A stretch of DNA of 64,000 nt from Echinicola pacifica DSM 19836 (GTDB lineage: Bacteria; Bacteroidota; Bacteroidia; Cytophagales; Cyclobacteriaceae), in NCBI RefSeq assembly GCF_000373245.1, contig NZ_KB890750.1, positions 631,759-695,758 on the forward strand, in the 5' to 3' direction. How positions within the stretch are numbered: the first letter of the stretch is position 1; every line of letters starts with the position of its first letter. Below, piece by piece: positions 43,260-52,895 of this stretch. Both the position numbers and the translations under genes were made by a program. Below the pieces are notes generated by a model that worked only from the letters and a program-made list of their open reading frames with translations, ran no database searches and had not been told where the DNA came from.

Positions 43260-44735
43260 TTAGTATTTTGCAGCTTGGCTATCTTCGGGTAGTGAATTAA
43301 GGATAAACTGCCTGATGTCTTCATTGGCATTGGCGAGATCTTCCTCTCGCAGGTACATCATATGCCCACTTCTATAGCCTTTCCACAGCAGTCTATCTTT
43401 AAGTTTACCACTTGGATCCATCTGCCACATAGAATATTTGGCGTTGAAATAGTCCGTACCACCATCATAATAGCCAGATTGGATCATGACATTTAGGTAG
43501 GGATTCTGAGCCATAGCAGCCCGTAGATTTTCACCGGTACGATCTCCAGAGCGATCCCAAGGATGCACAGGGCCAAAAAGATTGTACTCTATGTCTGTGT
43601 TAAACTGGAGCTTATGATTCATATAATGATTAAATGCTGGCGCAAAGGCATGATTCCAACTCGACAGGGCGGGATCATGATCAAATCGATCGCCCTTATC
43701 TGCTCGATCGATACCTTTATACCTGCTGTCAAGTCTTCCAACCGTCAGGCCTTCATCCCTCAGCAAATCTTTCCAGAAAAAGGAAGTAGGAACCATCAGA
43801 TTATGTTCCAAAATCACCTTTTGGCTTAATCCTGAATAATGAGCCATCTGCTTTGCCAATCGTTCTTTCTCTGCTGAATCCATAAATCCGCCCATCATCA
43901 GGGCCGGTACCAGCTCCTTTCTTGTAAATAGCTCCACTTCAGGCAATATTTCCTCCAAATCTTTACTTTGAAGGCTTGGGTCAAGCTGCTTATGATACCA
44001 AGCCGTGGCAGTATAATAAGGCAAATAATTGGCTGCCTGAACTGGCCCTTCTCTATCGATCCCCAAGTCCGTCGGAGAAACCAAGATCACTCCGTTAAAA
44101 AACATCCAATGACTTTCCTGTAATCGATTGGCCATGCCAGACACGCGAGTGGTGCCATAACTCTCCCCAATGAGGAACTTGGGGCTGGCCCAGCGTTTTT
44201 GACGATTTACAAAGGTCCTTACCCATTCGGAAAGGTAATCGATATCACTGTTTACCCCAAAGAACTGGCTACGATCCGCCTCTTTGTCTGTAATCCTAGA
44301 ATATCCAGTATTTACAGGATCTATATATACGATATCCGCCACATCCAAAATCGAATGGGGATTATCCTTCACCCCATAGGGCTGCAAGGGGTATCCCTCC
44401 TCGTCAATATTCAGAACTACTGGCCCGGTATAGGCAATATGCATCCAGATGGATGCCGAACCCGGACCTCCATTGAAGGAGATTACCAGGGGACGTTGCT
44501 CAAGATTGCTGACTCCCTGCCGTTGATAATAAGTGTAAAATAAATAGGCTACTTCCTTTCCTGTTTTGTCCCAAACGGGCTGGGTACCCACCGTGGCGGT
44601 ATAAGAGATGGTTTTGCCATTGACTTTCAACTGATGCTCACTCGTCGCACTGCTATCTGATGACAGCAGTTGTTGCGCATTTAGAAAGTATAAGTTGCAT
44701 ATAAATAGGGCAATCGAGTAAATAATTGTTTTCAT
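43260..44735 (-). CDS. S10-family serine carboxypeptidase, secreted
   Basis: 491 residues with an N-terminal signal peptide (IIYSIALFICNLYFLNAQ). The alpha/beta-hydrolase catalytic triad is visible: oxyanion region SFNGGPGSASIWMH, nucleophile GESYGTTR, aspartate in SGYYDGGTDYF and histidine in YRSGHMMYL. S10 peptidases remove C-terminal residues from peptides. Such exported forms occur in many Bacteroidota that feed on proteins. It is transcribed alone. Confidence 0.93.
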   Translation of the reverse strand: MKTIIYSIALFICNLYFLNAQQLLSSDSSATSEHQLKVNGKTISYTATVGTQPVWDKTGKEVAYLFYTYYQRQGVSNLEQRPLVISFNGGPGSASIWMHIAYTGPVVLNIDEEGYPLQPYGVKDNPHSILDVADIVYIDPVNTGYSRITDKEADRSQFFGVNSDIDYLSEWVRTFVNRQKRWASPKFLIGESYGTTRVSGMANRLQESHWMFFNGVILVSPTDLGIDREGPVQAANYLPYYTATAWYHKQLDPSLQSKDLEEILPEVELFTRKELVPALMMGGFMDSAEKERLAKQMAHYSGLSQKVILEHNLMVPTSFFWKDLLRDEGLTVGRLDSRYKGIDRADKGDRFDHDPALSSWNHAFAPAFNHYMNHKLQFNTDIEYNLFGPVHPWDRSGDRTGENLRAAMAQNPYLNVMIQSGYYDGGTDYFNAKYSMWQMDPSGKLKDRLLWKGYRSGHMMYLREEDLANANEDIRQFILNSLPEDSQAAKY

Positions 44736-45116
44736 AAAATATACTATTCGGGTTTAGACAGTTAAGGTAGATATAAAAGGCATTAGGAAGCAATACCGCC
44801 CATGTAAGGTCCTATTCCCCATATCACCCAAAATGGGGAAAAATCGCTCCATCGGTCAATGAAGAAAATCACCAAAATTGATTTTTTTATGCCATTTATC
44901 ATAAAATTAACCAATCTCACCCTTCAAAATCGACCAATCACCCTCAAATCGAGTGTGTTCCACTCAGAATTCACAAATAATGGCACTTTTATTGATCCAT
45001 CCGCAATTAGTCTTCCTTCGGGAAAAATGGTCTGGAGAAAAGTGTTTTAGATTAAACCACCTTTCCCCCCTCAATAGAAATTAATGTTCGATTTAAATTT
45101 TAAAAATCTCTTACCT
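44736..45116. other. Intergenic region between S10 peptidase and DUF4377 genes
   Basis: About 380 bp with no supported gene; a short plus-strand open frame at 44859-45050 has no recognisable feature. Confidence 0.4.
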
Positions 45117-45695
45117 ATGAAGTTCCGCCTTTTACTGTCTATATTTTTACTGGGCATTCTTACTTTTTCTTTGGTTTCTTGCTTTGACCAGCAATTAGAA
45201 AAAAATGAAACTGTATATATTAAACATTATCCTTCGATAATTGTTGATGATGAGACCAGTATGGGCAGTTTAGCTCTTCAGGTGCAATTTGAACATCAGA
45301 AGGGAAAAGACGAATGGACTTTGGTTCCCATCGACGCCATTGAGGGCTTTGATTATACTATGGGAGTGAATTATGAAATAGAAATTAAGAAAGCTCAGGA
45401 GTATGATGAAGATTTGGAGGCTTATATGATTAAGTACCATTATTTGTACACCATCAAAGAAACCAAGGTTACTGAAACGGAGACTTTCGAAATCCCATTA
45501 AAGTCTGAAAATTTTGAGCCTAATAATTTGGTTTCGCACAATAGCGGATCAGGTTATTCGTTGTTAGGAAAACTACACATTTTCTGCTTTGATGATTGTC
45601 AGGAATTGGAGGAAGCTCTAAACACTAATAATGAGGTGACGGGGGTTTTTCGCCATGAGGACAATGAAAATATTAGATTAATCCAGCTAAAGTAA
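45117..45695 (+). CDS. Lipoprotein with DUF4377-like domain
   Basis: About 192 residues from ATG 45117 (MKFRLLLSIFLLGIL). The signal peptide ends in a lipobox (FSLVSC). The mature part contains the pattern W-x-L-V-P-I-x-x-I-E-G-F-x-Y-x-M-G-V-N-Y, close to DUF4377, a small domain of unknown function in Bacteroidota lipoproteins and heat-shock HslJ-type proteins. Two cysteines near the C-terminus (CFDDC) may form a disulfide. Followed by a terminator. Confidence 0.75.
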   Translation: MKFRLLLSIFLLGILTFSLVSCFDQQLEKNETVYIKHYPSIIVDDETSMGSLALQVQFEHQKGKDEWTLVPIDAIEGFDYTMGVNYEIEIKKAQEYDEDLEAYMIKYHYLYTIKETKVTETETFEIPLKSENFEPNNLVSHNSGSGYSLLGKLHIFCFDDCQELEEALNTNNEVTGVFRHEDNENIRLIQLK

Positions 45696-45726
45696 ACTAC
45701 CACAGTTTATACTTTTACTTTACTGA

Positions 45727-46653
45727 TCAATCAAAGGCTGAAAATGTAAATTCAGCCTTTTTTATTTGCTCTTTTAAATAGGCAATCAACTCATCCCCCT
45801 CTTCCACAACAATTTCTCCTGGCAGTCCCAATATAAAACGCGCGATTCCAGGTAAATTTGGCACCTTACCTTCAAAAATATAATCCTGACGGTCTTCTAC
45901 TTGCACAAAGGGCTTCGCATCAGGATGCTCTTCCAGTAGGAGTTGATAGGCTTTCTTGCTAAGCTTTAGCCGTACATGGAATTGATCAGTACCGGTAAAT
46001 CCAAATAATCCCTGCTTTAGGGGTTCATGAAGTTTCTCGTATTTATTCTTTTTCCCAGTCAGGTATATTTCACTTATCCGCTCCAGTTTAAAAGTCTTCA
46101 TTCCCCGTGAAGCGATTTCAAAAGCATATACTGCATCGTAATTATTGGTAAATACTACGGGCTCTATCAGCCGATCGCTCACCGAGTCACTGCTTAGCGA
46201 ATAATAATCACGTAGCACAATCTGCGTTTTACTTTTGATGGCCTCAGCGATTGTATCTACAAACAGCCCAAGGTTTGCGCTGAATAAATGTCCGGCACTC
46301 TGCTCCAGCTCAGACTTTAGCCTTACCTTTTGGATAATGCTATGTTTGAGCAGGTTTTTATTAGAGGTTCGATTCAAGACCCCCATCAAAAAGGTCGCTT
46401 CCTCCTCCGTAAATACCCCAAAAAGTGAGTTCCTGCCCTCCTCCACCTGCTCGGAAATCTTGAATTTACCGAATTCCTTCTCAATGGTAAACCCCATGCC
46501 CTCCAGCAACTGAAAATATCGATACACTGTACGCTTATCGGTCCCCAAGGATTCTGCCAAACGAGTTACTGGTTTGCCTACTGAAGAGCGTAAAAGGTTG
46601 ATCAGCTTAAAAACTCTTAATATTTTTTGTTGCTCTACGCTTTTTGTTTCCAT
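45727..46653 (-). CDS. HTH and WYL-domain transcriptional regulator (YafY type)
   Basis: 308 residues. An N-terminal winged HTH (LRSSVGKPVTRLAESLGTDK, RTVYRYFQLL) is followed by the WYL domain (about 130 to 215, IVLRDYYSLSSDSVSDRLIE) and the C-terminal WCX region. WYL domains bind nucleic acids or small ligands and often control DNA-damage or defence genes, but no such genes are next to it. It is divergent from the large membrane protein gene. The terminator of the neighbouring DUF4377 gene lies inside its last codons. Confidence 0.9.
   Translation of the reverse strand: METKSVEQQKILRVFKLINLLRSSVGKPVTRLAESLGTDKRTVYRYFQLLEGMGFTIEKEFGKFKISEQVEEGRNSLFGVFTEEEATFLMGVLNRTSNKNLLKHSIIQKVRLKSELEQSAGHLFSANLGLFVDTIAEAIKSKTQIVLRDYYSLSSDSVSDRLIEPVVFTNNYDAVYAFEIASRGMKTFKLERISEIYLTGKKNKYEKLHEPLKQGLFGFTGTDQFHVRLKLSKKAYQLLLEEHPDAKPFVQVEDRQDYIFEGKVPNLPGIARFILGLPGEIVVEEGDELIAYLKEQIKKAEFTFSAFD
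45733..45766 (+). terminator. Rho-independent terminator of the DUF4377 gene, inside the 3' end of the WYL gene
   Basis: A 10-bp perfect stem (AAAGGCTGAA / TTCAGCCTTT) is followed by a T-tract on the plus strand. The hairpin DNA also encodes the last residues (KAEFTFSAFD) of the converging WYL protein. Confidence 0.8.
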
Positions 46654-46775
46654 TTTATGAGATTAAATTCAAACGCAATTTAATAGATTTTTGCTATCGC
46701 CCCATATTTGAGACACAAATTGTCATACTAAACAAAACATCAACCCATCAGTTGTACTGGGATAGAAAAATCAAA

Positions 46776-48401
46776 ATGTCAAAGGAATCTATAGTTAGTA
46801 AAGACTCTCCCCTGATTGTTGGAATACTATTCCTCACCTCATTGTGGTGGTTGGGATACACTGGCCCCGCTTTTAGTGATGATATTTCCTATCTGCACTT
46901 TGGCTATAATTTGTTTGCTGGAATCCCAAATCCCGAGCCTGACAACTTTAGTTTGAGATGGGGGGCCTTCTGGCTGCCTGGTTTATTGCTCTATATTTTT
47001 AATTTCAGTGATCATCTGGGGTCTCTAGCCTCATTGATTTACACCTGCGGAAGCTTAAGTATTTTATATTTCCTTTTACCCGAACGATTTATGCGGATCA
47101 CATTGGTAGTGTTTTTTACTACTAATGTGTATTTAATTCATTTTATCAATCAAGTTTTTCCAGATTCAGCCTTACTGCTATGGGTTACCCTAATCCCTGC
47201 AGCACTCTATCGCAGGGGTTATAAGCCGATGGTTGCTGCTTTATTAGTAGCCTTAGGCTTTTGGATGGGAATGAATACAAAGGAAACCATCATTTACTTG
47301 CTACCCCTCCCTTTGGTGCTCTTGGTTTTCGATTTTTATCATAAGCGTTCATTGGTGTTTTATATTCATCTCGCCGCCTTTACAATATTATTTGGGCTGA
47401 TCTATTTTGGATACTTTTATCTATTTTATGATGACCCCTTTTATAAGTTTATAAGCATCAATGAGGCGCATTATATAGGTGAGTTTTCTTATTATGACAA
47501 GTCCGTAGGCACTATATTTAGCCGTGTGAGTTATCGTCCATTGATGATTTTTATATCTAGAACCTATTGGATATGGATCATTCTTGCTGTCCCGGGTATT
47601 CTTCGGGCATTGAAAAACCCTAAGGAACTTCACTTTGTTTTTGCGGTAAGTTCATTATGCCTATTGCTGGGATTCTTATTTATGTCCACCAGTTTTTCAT
47701 TTTACAATCCGATACATCTCAATCCCCGACACCTGATCATCTTGATTCCCAGCCTTAGTGTAAATATTGCCTTAGAGATCAAGCGGTGGACCAGTCATTA
47801 TTTTTGGAAGAGATTCGTCTTATTATGGATATGTTTTGCAGCGGTGGTTTCCTTCGCCTTGGTGAGTTGGCAATATGGACTGTTTTATTCTGGAATTGCA
47901 GCATGCTTTTTATTTAAGCGTCCAAAATTGCAGGTGGCAGGTATTGCCTCAATATTGGTATTCACCACCATCTACGCTGAATGGACCGTCAAGGAGGAAA
48001 AACAGTATGAGCATATGGTAAGTATGCTTAAGGAGACGATTGCGGAAAGTGGCGAAAACACCCCTATTATCACTCATGCCCTGCTGTGCCAGGCCGCACC
48101 ATTGATTTTTCATAGCCCAATTGCAGAATTACCGCTATTGGATATCACTGCGCTTGAGGAGAAAATAGAGGCAGACGATCTGCAGGAAGAATTTTATGTG
48201 TTTACCTATTCTTATCTTTCCGAAATCACTCCTCAGGACAACTCCTTGCTTTCGCAGTTGCAAAAATTTGGAATAAAGTACAATTATAGTTGGCTGAAAA
48301 AGCACGAAGATCCGTGGGTAAGCATATATCATTTGAAAAAAACCATTACGCTACCTACCTTCCCTGACAATACCAGCACCTTTGGTGCCGAAATGCAGTA
48401 A
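46776..48401 (+). CDS. Polytopic membrane protein, glycosyltransferase-like (GT39/PMT-type topology)
   Basis: About 541 residues from ATG 46776 (MSKESIVSKDSPLIV); the frame extends back to 46644 but that would enter the WYL gene. Around ten membrane helices alternate with short loops. An acidic motif follows the first helix (YTGPAFSDDISYLHFGYNL), as in ArnT/PMT-like transferases that use lipid-linked sugars. The C-terminal 130 residues are soluble. No close family can be named. It may attach sugars to lipids or proteins in the periplasm. It stands alone. Confidence 0.65.
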   Translation: MSKESIVSKDSPLIVGILFLTSLWWLGYTGPAFSDDISYLHFGYNLFAGIPNPEPDNFSLRWGAFWLPGLLLYIFNFSDHLGSLASLIYTCGSLSILYFLLPERFMRITLVVFFTTNVYLIHFINQVFPDSALLLWVTLIPAALYRRGYKPMVAALLVALGFWMGMNTKETIIYLLPLPLVLLVFDFYHKRSLVFYIHLAAFTILFGLIYFGYFYLFYDDPFYKFISINEAHYIGEFSYYDKSVGTIFSRVSYRPLMIFISRTYWIWIILAVPGILRALKNPKELHFVFAVSSLCLLLGFLFMSTSFSFYNPIHLNPRHLIILIPSLSVNIALEIKRWTSHYFWKRFVLLWICFAAVVSFALVSWQYGLFYSGIAACFLFKRPKLQVAGIASILVFTTIYAEWTVKEEKQYEHMVSMLKETIAESGENTPIITHALLCQAAPLIFHSPIAELPLLDITALEEKIEADDLQEEFYVFTYSYLSEITPQDNSLLSQLQKFGIKYNYSWLKKHEDPWVSIYHLKKTITLPTFPDNTSTFGAEMQ

Positions 48402-48642
48402 GATTTAGCCGTAATCAGCCTTAAACAATTCCCTCTACTTATGATTTAAGCCACCAACACCTAGTCTGTCTAAATTGCTGTATCCAAAACCGACGCATCC
48501 ATGAAAGATTTTGGTGCTGAAGGAATTATTATCTTAGGCTGTTTTCATATTTCAGGTCGCCAAAACATCCCTGTCAGCCACTGATGGTTTGTGCCAACAC
48601 CTTACTTGGGACTCCAAGCTTCTGGTGTTTAACTTGCAGGGC

Positions 48643-48672
48643 AAAAAAAAATCCACCTCTCTCAAGGTGGAT
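48643..48672 (-). terminator. Rho-independent terminator of the small lipoprotein gene
   Basis: An 8-bp stem (ATCCACCT / AGGTGGAT) is followed on the minus strand by nine T residues, about 55 bp past the stop. Confidence 0.85.
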
Positions 48673-48727
48673 AAAAATAGAATTTTCAAAATTCAAAAAG
48701 GTTTTTGTTTTAGGGATAATTAGGGTT

Positions 48728-49255
48728 TTACTTCTTGATGAAAGTATAAACTCCATCCACGGTATTTTGGCTAGTATGGCCATCCACGTCTCCAGGTACT
48801 GTTAGAGTAAAGGATACTTTTAATTGAGTATCAGAAAAATTGATTATATCAGCCTCGATTGGAGGGATTCCTCCATAGTCAAAAATAAATTTCTCATTAT
48901 CCATGATCCATGTTCCTCTCTTATGAACATTTTCAAAAGGGAAAATTGGTTTCATGGTGGTACCTTCCAAATCCGCAGGGGCTTCAATCAGATAGAAACC
49001 TTCTGCTAGAAACTCGTCAGGATCCTTCATTATCGTCAATTGTAAGGTGTTGTCAGTTGCCATTCCACTATTAGATAATGTTATGGTTTCTCCATCTTTC
49101 ATGACCGTTGATTTGATCGTATAAGAATGGCTTTGTAACTCCCAAACTCCTTCAACCTCTGGTGGCGTAACTAGGTCCTCTAAATCCTCCGAACAGGAAG
49201 AAAATACGCCTACCAGTGCAAATAACACAATAGATTTTAAAAATGCGATTCTCAT
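48728..49255 (-). CDS. Lipocalin-like lipoprotein of unknown function
   Basis: 175 residues. A signal peptide with lipobox (VGVFSSC, Cys21) is followed by a beta-rich domain that begins GVWELQSHSY and includes RGTWIMDNEKFIFDYGG and VDGVYTFIKK, the pattern of lipocalin-like / DUF5004 proteins in Bacteroidota. These are surface or periplasmic lipoproteins with no defined role. Transcribed alone. Confidence 0.75.
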   Translation of the reverse strand: MRIAFLKSIVLFALVGVFSSCSEDLEDLVTPPEVEGVWELQSHSYTIKSTVMKDGETITLSNSGMATDNTLQLTIMKDPDEFLAEGFYLIEAPADLEGTTMKPIFPFENVHKRGTWIMDNEKFIFDYGGIPPIEADIINFSDTQLKVSFTLTVPGDVDGHTSQNTVDGVYTFIKK

Positions 49256-49649
49256 AGACTTTGAATATTTTAGAATTTTTCGATATACAAATATACAACG
49301 TTTTTATGTATTTAAAAAACATTTATATATAAATAACTATGTCCTTTAGGAAATAACCCCTAAAATGCTCAGCATCCAATAATTGCGAAATTCACCTAAA
49401 ATAACTCACTATTTTTACAGTAAAAAACAGAATTTTTCCGTGAAGCAAAGCCCTAAAATAGCAGTTAAAACACAGGAAATATTCTTGTGAAAAAATGGGG
49501 CAATTTTGTTCATTCACGTACAGGAATAATGAGCGAACTGTCCTAAAATGATACAGTAAAATTCACTCCAAACGCCCTAATGGGAGCTTAAGCCTGTTGG
49601 CAAGGAATTTGGCTATTGTGAAATCCAATTCATCTATTATTAAATAACT
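49256..49649. other. Divergent AT-rich intergenic region
   Basis: About 390 bp between the lipoprotein gene and the small membrane protein gene. No structure or promoter consensus recognised. Confidence 0.4.
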
Positions 49650-49847
49650 ATGAAATTATTCATTAGCCTGATTGTTTGGTTTATTCTACTGGTAATCTGT
49701 TGGCCAATAGCACTGTTCGTTTTGGTCTTTTACCCTATAATTTGGTTAATATTACTACCTTTCCGGCTCTTAGGATTTGCCGTATCGGGAATTTTCTCCA
49801 TTATTGAATGGCTCATTTCATTACCATTCAGGATGTTAGCCCGCTAA
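49650..49847 (+). CDS. Small hydrophobic membrane protein (65 residues)
   Basis: 65 residues, almost wholly hydrophobic, with two to three membrane segments (LFISLIVWFILLVICWPIAL; FALVFYPIIW-like stretch; GFAVSGIFSIIEWLISLPF) separated by short basic turns (PFRLL, PFRMLAR). The protein repeats a P-F-R-x-L motif. Small proteins of this type are conserved in some Bacteroidota but have no known function. It has no co-directional neighbour. Confidence 0.65.
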   Translation: MKLFISLIVWFILLVICWPIALFVLVFYPIIWLILLPFRLLGFAVSGIFSIIEWLISLPFRMLAR

Positions 49848-50007
49848 TAAACTCCTAATCCCTACCCTATCCACTTTCTATCGAATCCTAAGGCTAGGAA
49901 AATCTAATTTGCTTGATTCACCACTCTAGTTGAGACTAGGTCTGGGGAACTGCATCTTAGGAGATGATTTGAAAAGTGGTGGGCCAACAGAAAACTATCA
50001 GGCGGAA

Positions 50008-50056
50008 AAATAAAAGAGAAGGTCATCTACTCCCCCAGAAATAGATGACCTTCTCT
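50008..50056 (-). terminator. Rho-independent terminator of the aldo/keto reductase operon
   Basis: A 15-bp perfect stem (50015-50029 with 50042-50056, AGAGAAGGTCATCTA / TAGATGACCTTCTCT) is followed on the minus strand by a T-rich tract, 14 bp past the reductase stop. Confidence 0.85.
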
Positions 50057-50069
50057 CAGCAGCCTGTAC

Positions 50070-51017
50070 TTAGCTTGAAGCTTTATCGAGTAGCTCTACG
50101 TCCTCAGTCTCTAACCGAAGGCTTATGGCTTCTCTAAATGCCTTTAGATGGCTACTCTTGGTGGCACTGGCGATAGGAGCAGTTACCAGATCACTATTTA
50201 TCAACCATCCTAAAGCGATAGCAGCCTGGGAAACACTATGCTTGGCGGCTAACTCATCCAGAGATTTCAAAATTTTCAGCCCGCGCTCATCCAGATACTT
50301 ATTCATTCCACCTCCCCGCACACTCTTATCAAAATCATCCTTTGTCCTGTACTTCCCTGTCAGGAAGCCACTAGCAAGGGAAAAATAACTTATTACCCCC
50401 AGGTTTTCTTTAGTACATATCTCAGCAAGTCCTGACTCATAACCTTCCCTCTCTAGCAAATTGTATTCAGGCTGAAAAACCTCATATTTAGGCAAGCCCT
50501 CCTTTTTGCTAGCGTCCAGACTTTCCTGAAGTCGCTCGGGGCTAAGGTTAGAAGCACCAATCGCGCCGACCTTACCAGCCTTGATCAGTTCCGCATAAGC
50601 TCCTAGTGTCTCCTCCACCGGAGTACGCTCATCATCCCAATGGGTGAGGTATAAGTCAATATGATCTATTTGAAGCCGGCGTAATGAAGCCTCTACAGCC
50701 TCTGCAATGTATTTCCTACCAATGTCCTTATGCCCCTGGCCCATATCAGAGCCTACCTTTGTGATGATATTTACTTTATCCCGATTACCAGATTGCTTCA
50801 GCCACTTGCCAATTATAGTCTCGGACTCCCCACCTTTATTTCCGGGTACCCAGCTAGAATATACATCCGCGGTATCGAGGGTGTTCAGACCCATCCCCAC
50901 TAGTTCATCCAACATTCGAAACGATTCATTTTCATCGAGTGTCCATCCAAAAACATTGCATCCAAAGACAATGGGTGCGGTGGTCAAATTTGTATTGCCT
51001 AATTTTTTCTTATCCAT
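50070..51017 (-). CDS. Aldo/keto reductase
   Basis: 315 residues forming a TIM barrel. The catalytic tetrad is visible: Asp and Tyr in LDTADVYSSW, Lys in NIITKVGSD and His in LYLTHWDDE. The YSSWVPGNKGGESETIIG stretch fits the AKR11/12-like (YccK/YajO) group, which reduces carbonyl compounds with NADPH. It is the last gene of a three-gene minus-strand operon with two SDR-type genes; it overlaps the preceding one by 8 bp. Confidence 0.93.
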   Translation of the reverse strand: MDKKKLGNTNLTTAPIVFGCNVFGWTLDENESFRMLDELVGMGLNTLDTADVYSSWVPGNKGGESETIIGKWLKQSGNRDKVNIITKVGSDMGQGHKDIGRKYIAEAVEASLRRLQIDHIDLYLTHWDDERTPVEETLGAYAELIKAGKVGAIGASNLSPERLQESLDASKKEGLPKYEVFQPEYNLLEREGYESGLAEICTKENLGVISYFSLASGFLTGKYRTKDDFDKSVRGGGMNKYLDERGLKILKSLDELAAKHSVSQAAIALGWLINSDLVTAPIASATKSSHLKAFREAISLRLETEDVELLDKASS

Positions 51018-51621
51018 TATATCCTACTTTTATGATTTGTCCAGTTATTATTCCTTTGATACTCTTGAGATAGGCCATGGCCACCTCCCCCATAGGAGCT
51101 GGTATATGACCAGGAAACTGATCTTTGAGTTTTTCGTAGGAATCCTCCACCAGCGCGGGGCTTACTGCATTAATGCGGATTCCTTTCTTAATCAATTCAC
51201 CATAGGCTCCTATTACAAAGCCATTGACAGCTTGATTAACCATGCTCAGGGCGGCTCCAGACGGGATGGGATCCTCGGCGAGCACCCCAGAAGTCAGGGT
51301 AATGGAGCCTCCCGGCCGAATATTATTAATTGCATGCAAGGCGATATTCACCTGGCCCATGAGCTTGCTCTTTAGCCCTGCCTCAAAATCCTGTGTAGTC
51401 ATCTCCTCCAAAGCCTTAAAGGGCGCAGATCCTGCCGTTACAATAACTGCATCCACCATACCGATGGATGAAAAGAAGGCTGATACAGAGTTCTCATCCG
51501 TAAAATCCACCCTATACTCTCCACTAGACCTACCCGCAATAAGCAGCTCATCCGCATCAGAAAGCTTATCCTGAAGGGCTTTGCCAATAATGCCCTCCCC
51601 ACCAACTATTACTATTTTCAT
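51010..51621 (-). CDS. Short SDR-like protein lacking the usual catalytic Tyr-x3-Lys
   Basis: 203 residues, shorter than classical SDRs (about 250). The NAD(P)-binding Rossmann start is IVGGEGIIGKAL, with DAVIVTAGSAPF as the N-A-G motif region and SITLTSGVLAEDP as the serine strand. Where Y-x3-K would stand the sequence is ALSMVNQAV, so neither residue is present. Relatives with about 200 residues and the same change exist, so this is a family trait rather than decay. It overlaps the aldo/keto reductase gene by 8 bp. Confidence 0.85.
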   Translation of the reverse strand: MKIVIVGGEGIIGKALQDKLSDADELLIAGRSSGEYRVDFTDENSVSAFFSSIGMVDAVIVTAGSAPFKALEEMTTQDFEAGLKSKLMGQVNIALHAINNIRPGGSITLTSGVLAEDPIPSGAALSMVNQAVNGFVIGAYGELIKKGIRINAVSPALVEDSYEKLKDQFPGHIPAPMGEVAMAYLKSIKGIITGQIIKVGYNG

Positions 51622-51631
51622 AAGTATAGAT

Positions 51632-52426
51632 TTATAGTATTGAATTTACAATTCCACCATCCACACGCAGCGCAGCACCATTAGTAGCAGAGGAGAGTGG
51701 GCTTGCAATATAGGCCACCATGGTCGCCACTTCTCTGGGCTCTGCAAATCGCTGAATAAGTGAGGATGGACGACGCTCCTCAAAGAACTCCCGGAGCACC
51801 TGCTTTTCTGATTTCCCTTCTTCTTTGACCTGTTCAGCGATGGCTTTCCTATTGGCACGACTCCAGGTGGGACCAGGAAGCACACTGTTTACGGTGACGT
51901 TGGTCCCTTTACTGAGTTTTGCCAGTCCTCTGCTGATCGATAATTGCGCAGTCTTACTCATCCCATAATGAACCATCTCCGAGGGAATATTAAGTCCCGA
52001 CTCACTACTTATAAAGATGATGCGACCCCAATCCTGTGAAAGCATCTTTGAAAAATATGCCCTACTGAGCCTTATTCCGCTCATCACATTGATATCAAAA
52101 ACCTCCTGCCACTGCTCATCAGTAATCTCACCAAAATCCACTTGCTCAAATATCCCCACATTATTAATCAATATATCCACCTGAGGGACCGCTCTGATCA
52201 AAGCATTGATTTCTTCCACCTTACTGAAATCCGCCGCAACCCCTGAAATAGCAGTATTTCCAGACTTTGCTTTGAGTTCGGTGACCATCTTCTCGACATC
52301 TTTTGACTTGCGACCATTGATAATCACCTCTGCCCCCTCCTCTGCCAATGCTAAAGCTATCTCATAGCCTATACCAGCGGTCGATCCCGTCACCAAAGCT
52401 TTCTTTCCTGTGAGTTGTAAATCCAT
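51632..52426 (-). CDS. Short-chain dehydrogenase/reductase
   Basis: About 264 residues from ATG 52426 (MDLQLTGKKALVTGSTAGIG). Classical SDR: cofactor motif TGSTAGIG, NNVG strand, catalytic Ser in IFISSESG and YGMSK as Y-x3-K. The SSLIQRFAEPREVA and VDGGIV regions near the C-terminus are standard. The substrate is unknown; it is the first gene of the operon with the short SDR and aldo/keto reductase genes, which suggests a shared carbonyl substrate. Confidence 0.93.
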   Translation of the reverse strand: MDLQLTGKKALVTGSTAGIGYEIALALAEEGAEVIINGRKSKDVEKMVTELKAKSGNTAISGVAADFSKVEEINALIRAVPQVDILINNVGIFEQVDFGEITDEQWQEVFDINVMSGIRLSRAYFSKMLSQDWGRIIFISSESGLNIPSEMVHYGMSKTAQLSISRGLAKLSKGTNVTVNSVLPGPTWSRANRKAIAEQVKEEGKSEKQVLREFFEERRPSSLIQRFAEPREVATMVAYIASPLSSATNGAALRVDGGIVNSIL

Positions 52427-52895
52427 AAGTTTATTAGGTTTGATTTTGAAATAAATAAGGATTATCTGAATCAATAGACATTTTTACTGTAGGGAATTCT
52501 ATAAAATAACCTTTCCCTGATTCTTTTATCCTTTATAAGTAGCCCTTTACCTCAAAGAACAAGCCATAGAAGGTTTCAGGGTCATAAAATATTGATGATT
52601 AAAAATTCCTCCTATACTCAAAATCCCATCCCTAAAGGTAGCAGCCTACCTAAAAAACATGATATAAATCATATTTAGGTCAAAAAACCTAATCTTAAGC
52701 ACCAAATATTATTTCGACCAAAAAACTTAAACCATCTAACCTATCTTAAAAAACCCAAATAATCACACTAAACCGCTGCTAAAAATCACCATACCTGGAA
52801 TAATCAGGAGGTTTTATATGAAAAAACCTAATATAACCTTCTCCGTTAATCCTTAAGCATTCGAAGCATAGAACTGAACATAATTCTAACAACAT
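52427..52895. other. Divergent intergenic region between SDR and PepSY-like genes
   Basis: About 470 bp, very AT-rich, with runs of A and no gene. Nothing notable recognised. Confidence 0.4.

Noticed and set aside
46644..46775. Upstream extension of the large membrane protein gene
   Set aside because: It would overlap the start of the divergent WYL gene and encodes a charged, non-membrane stretch before the natural ATG at 46776.
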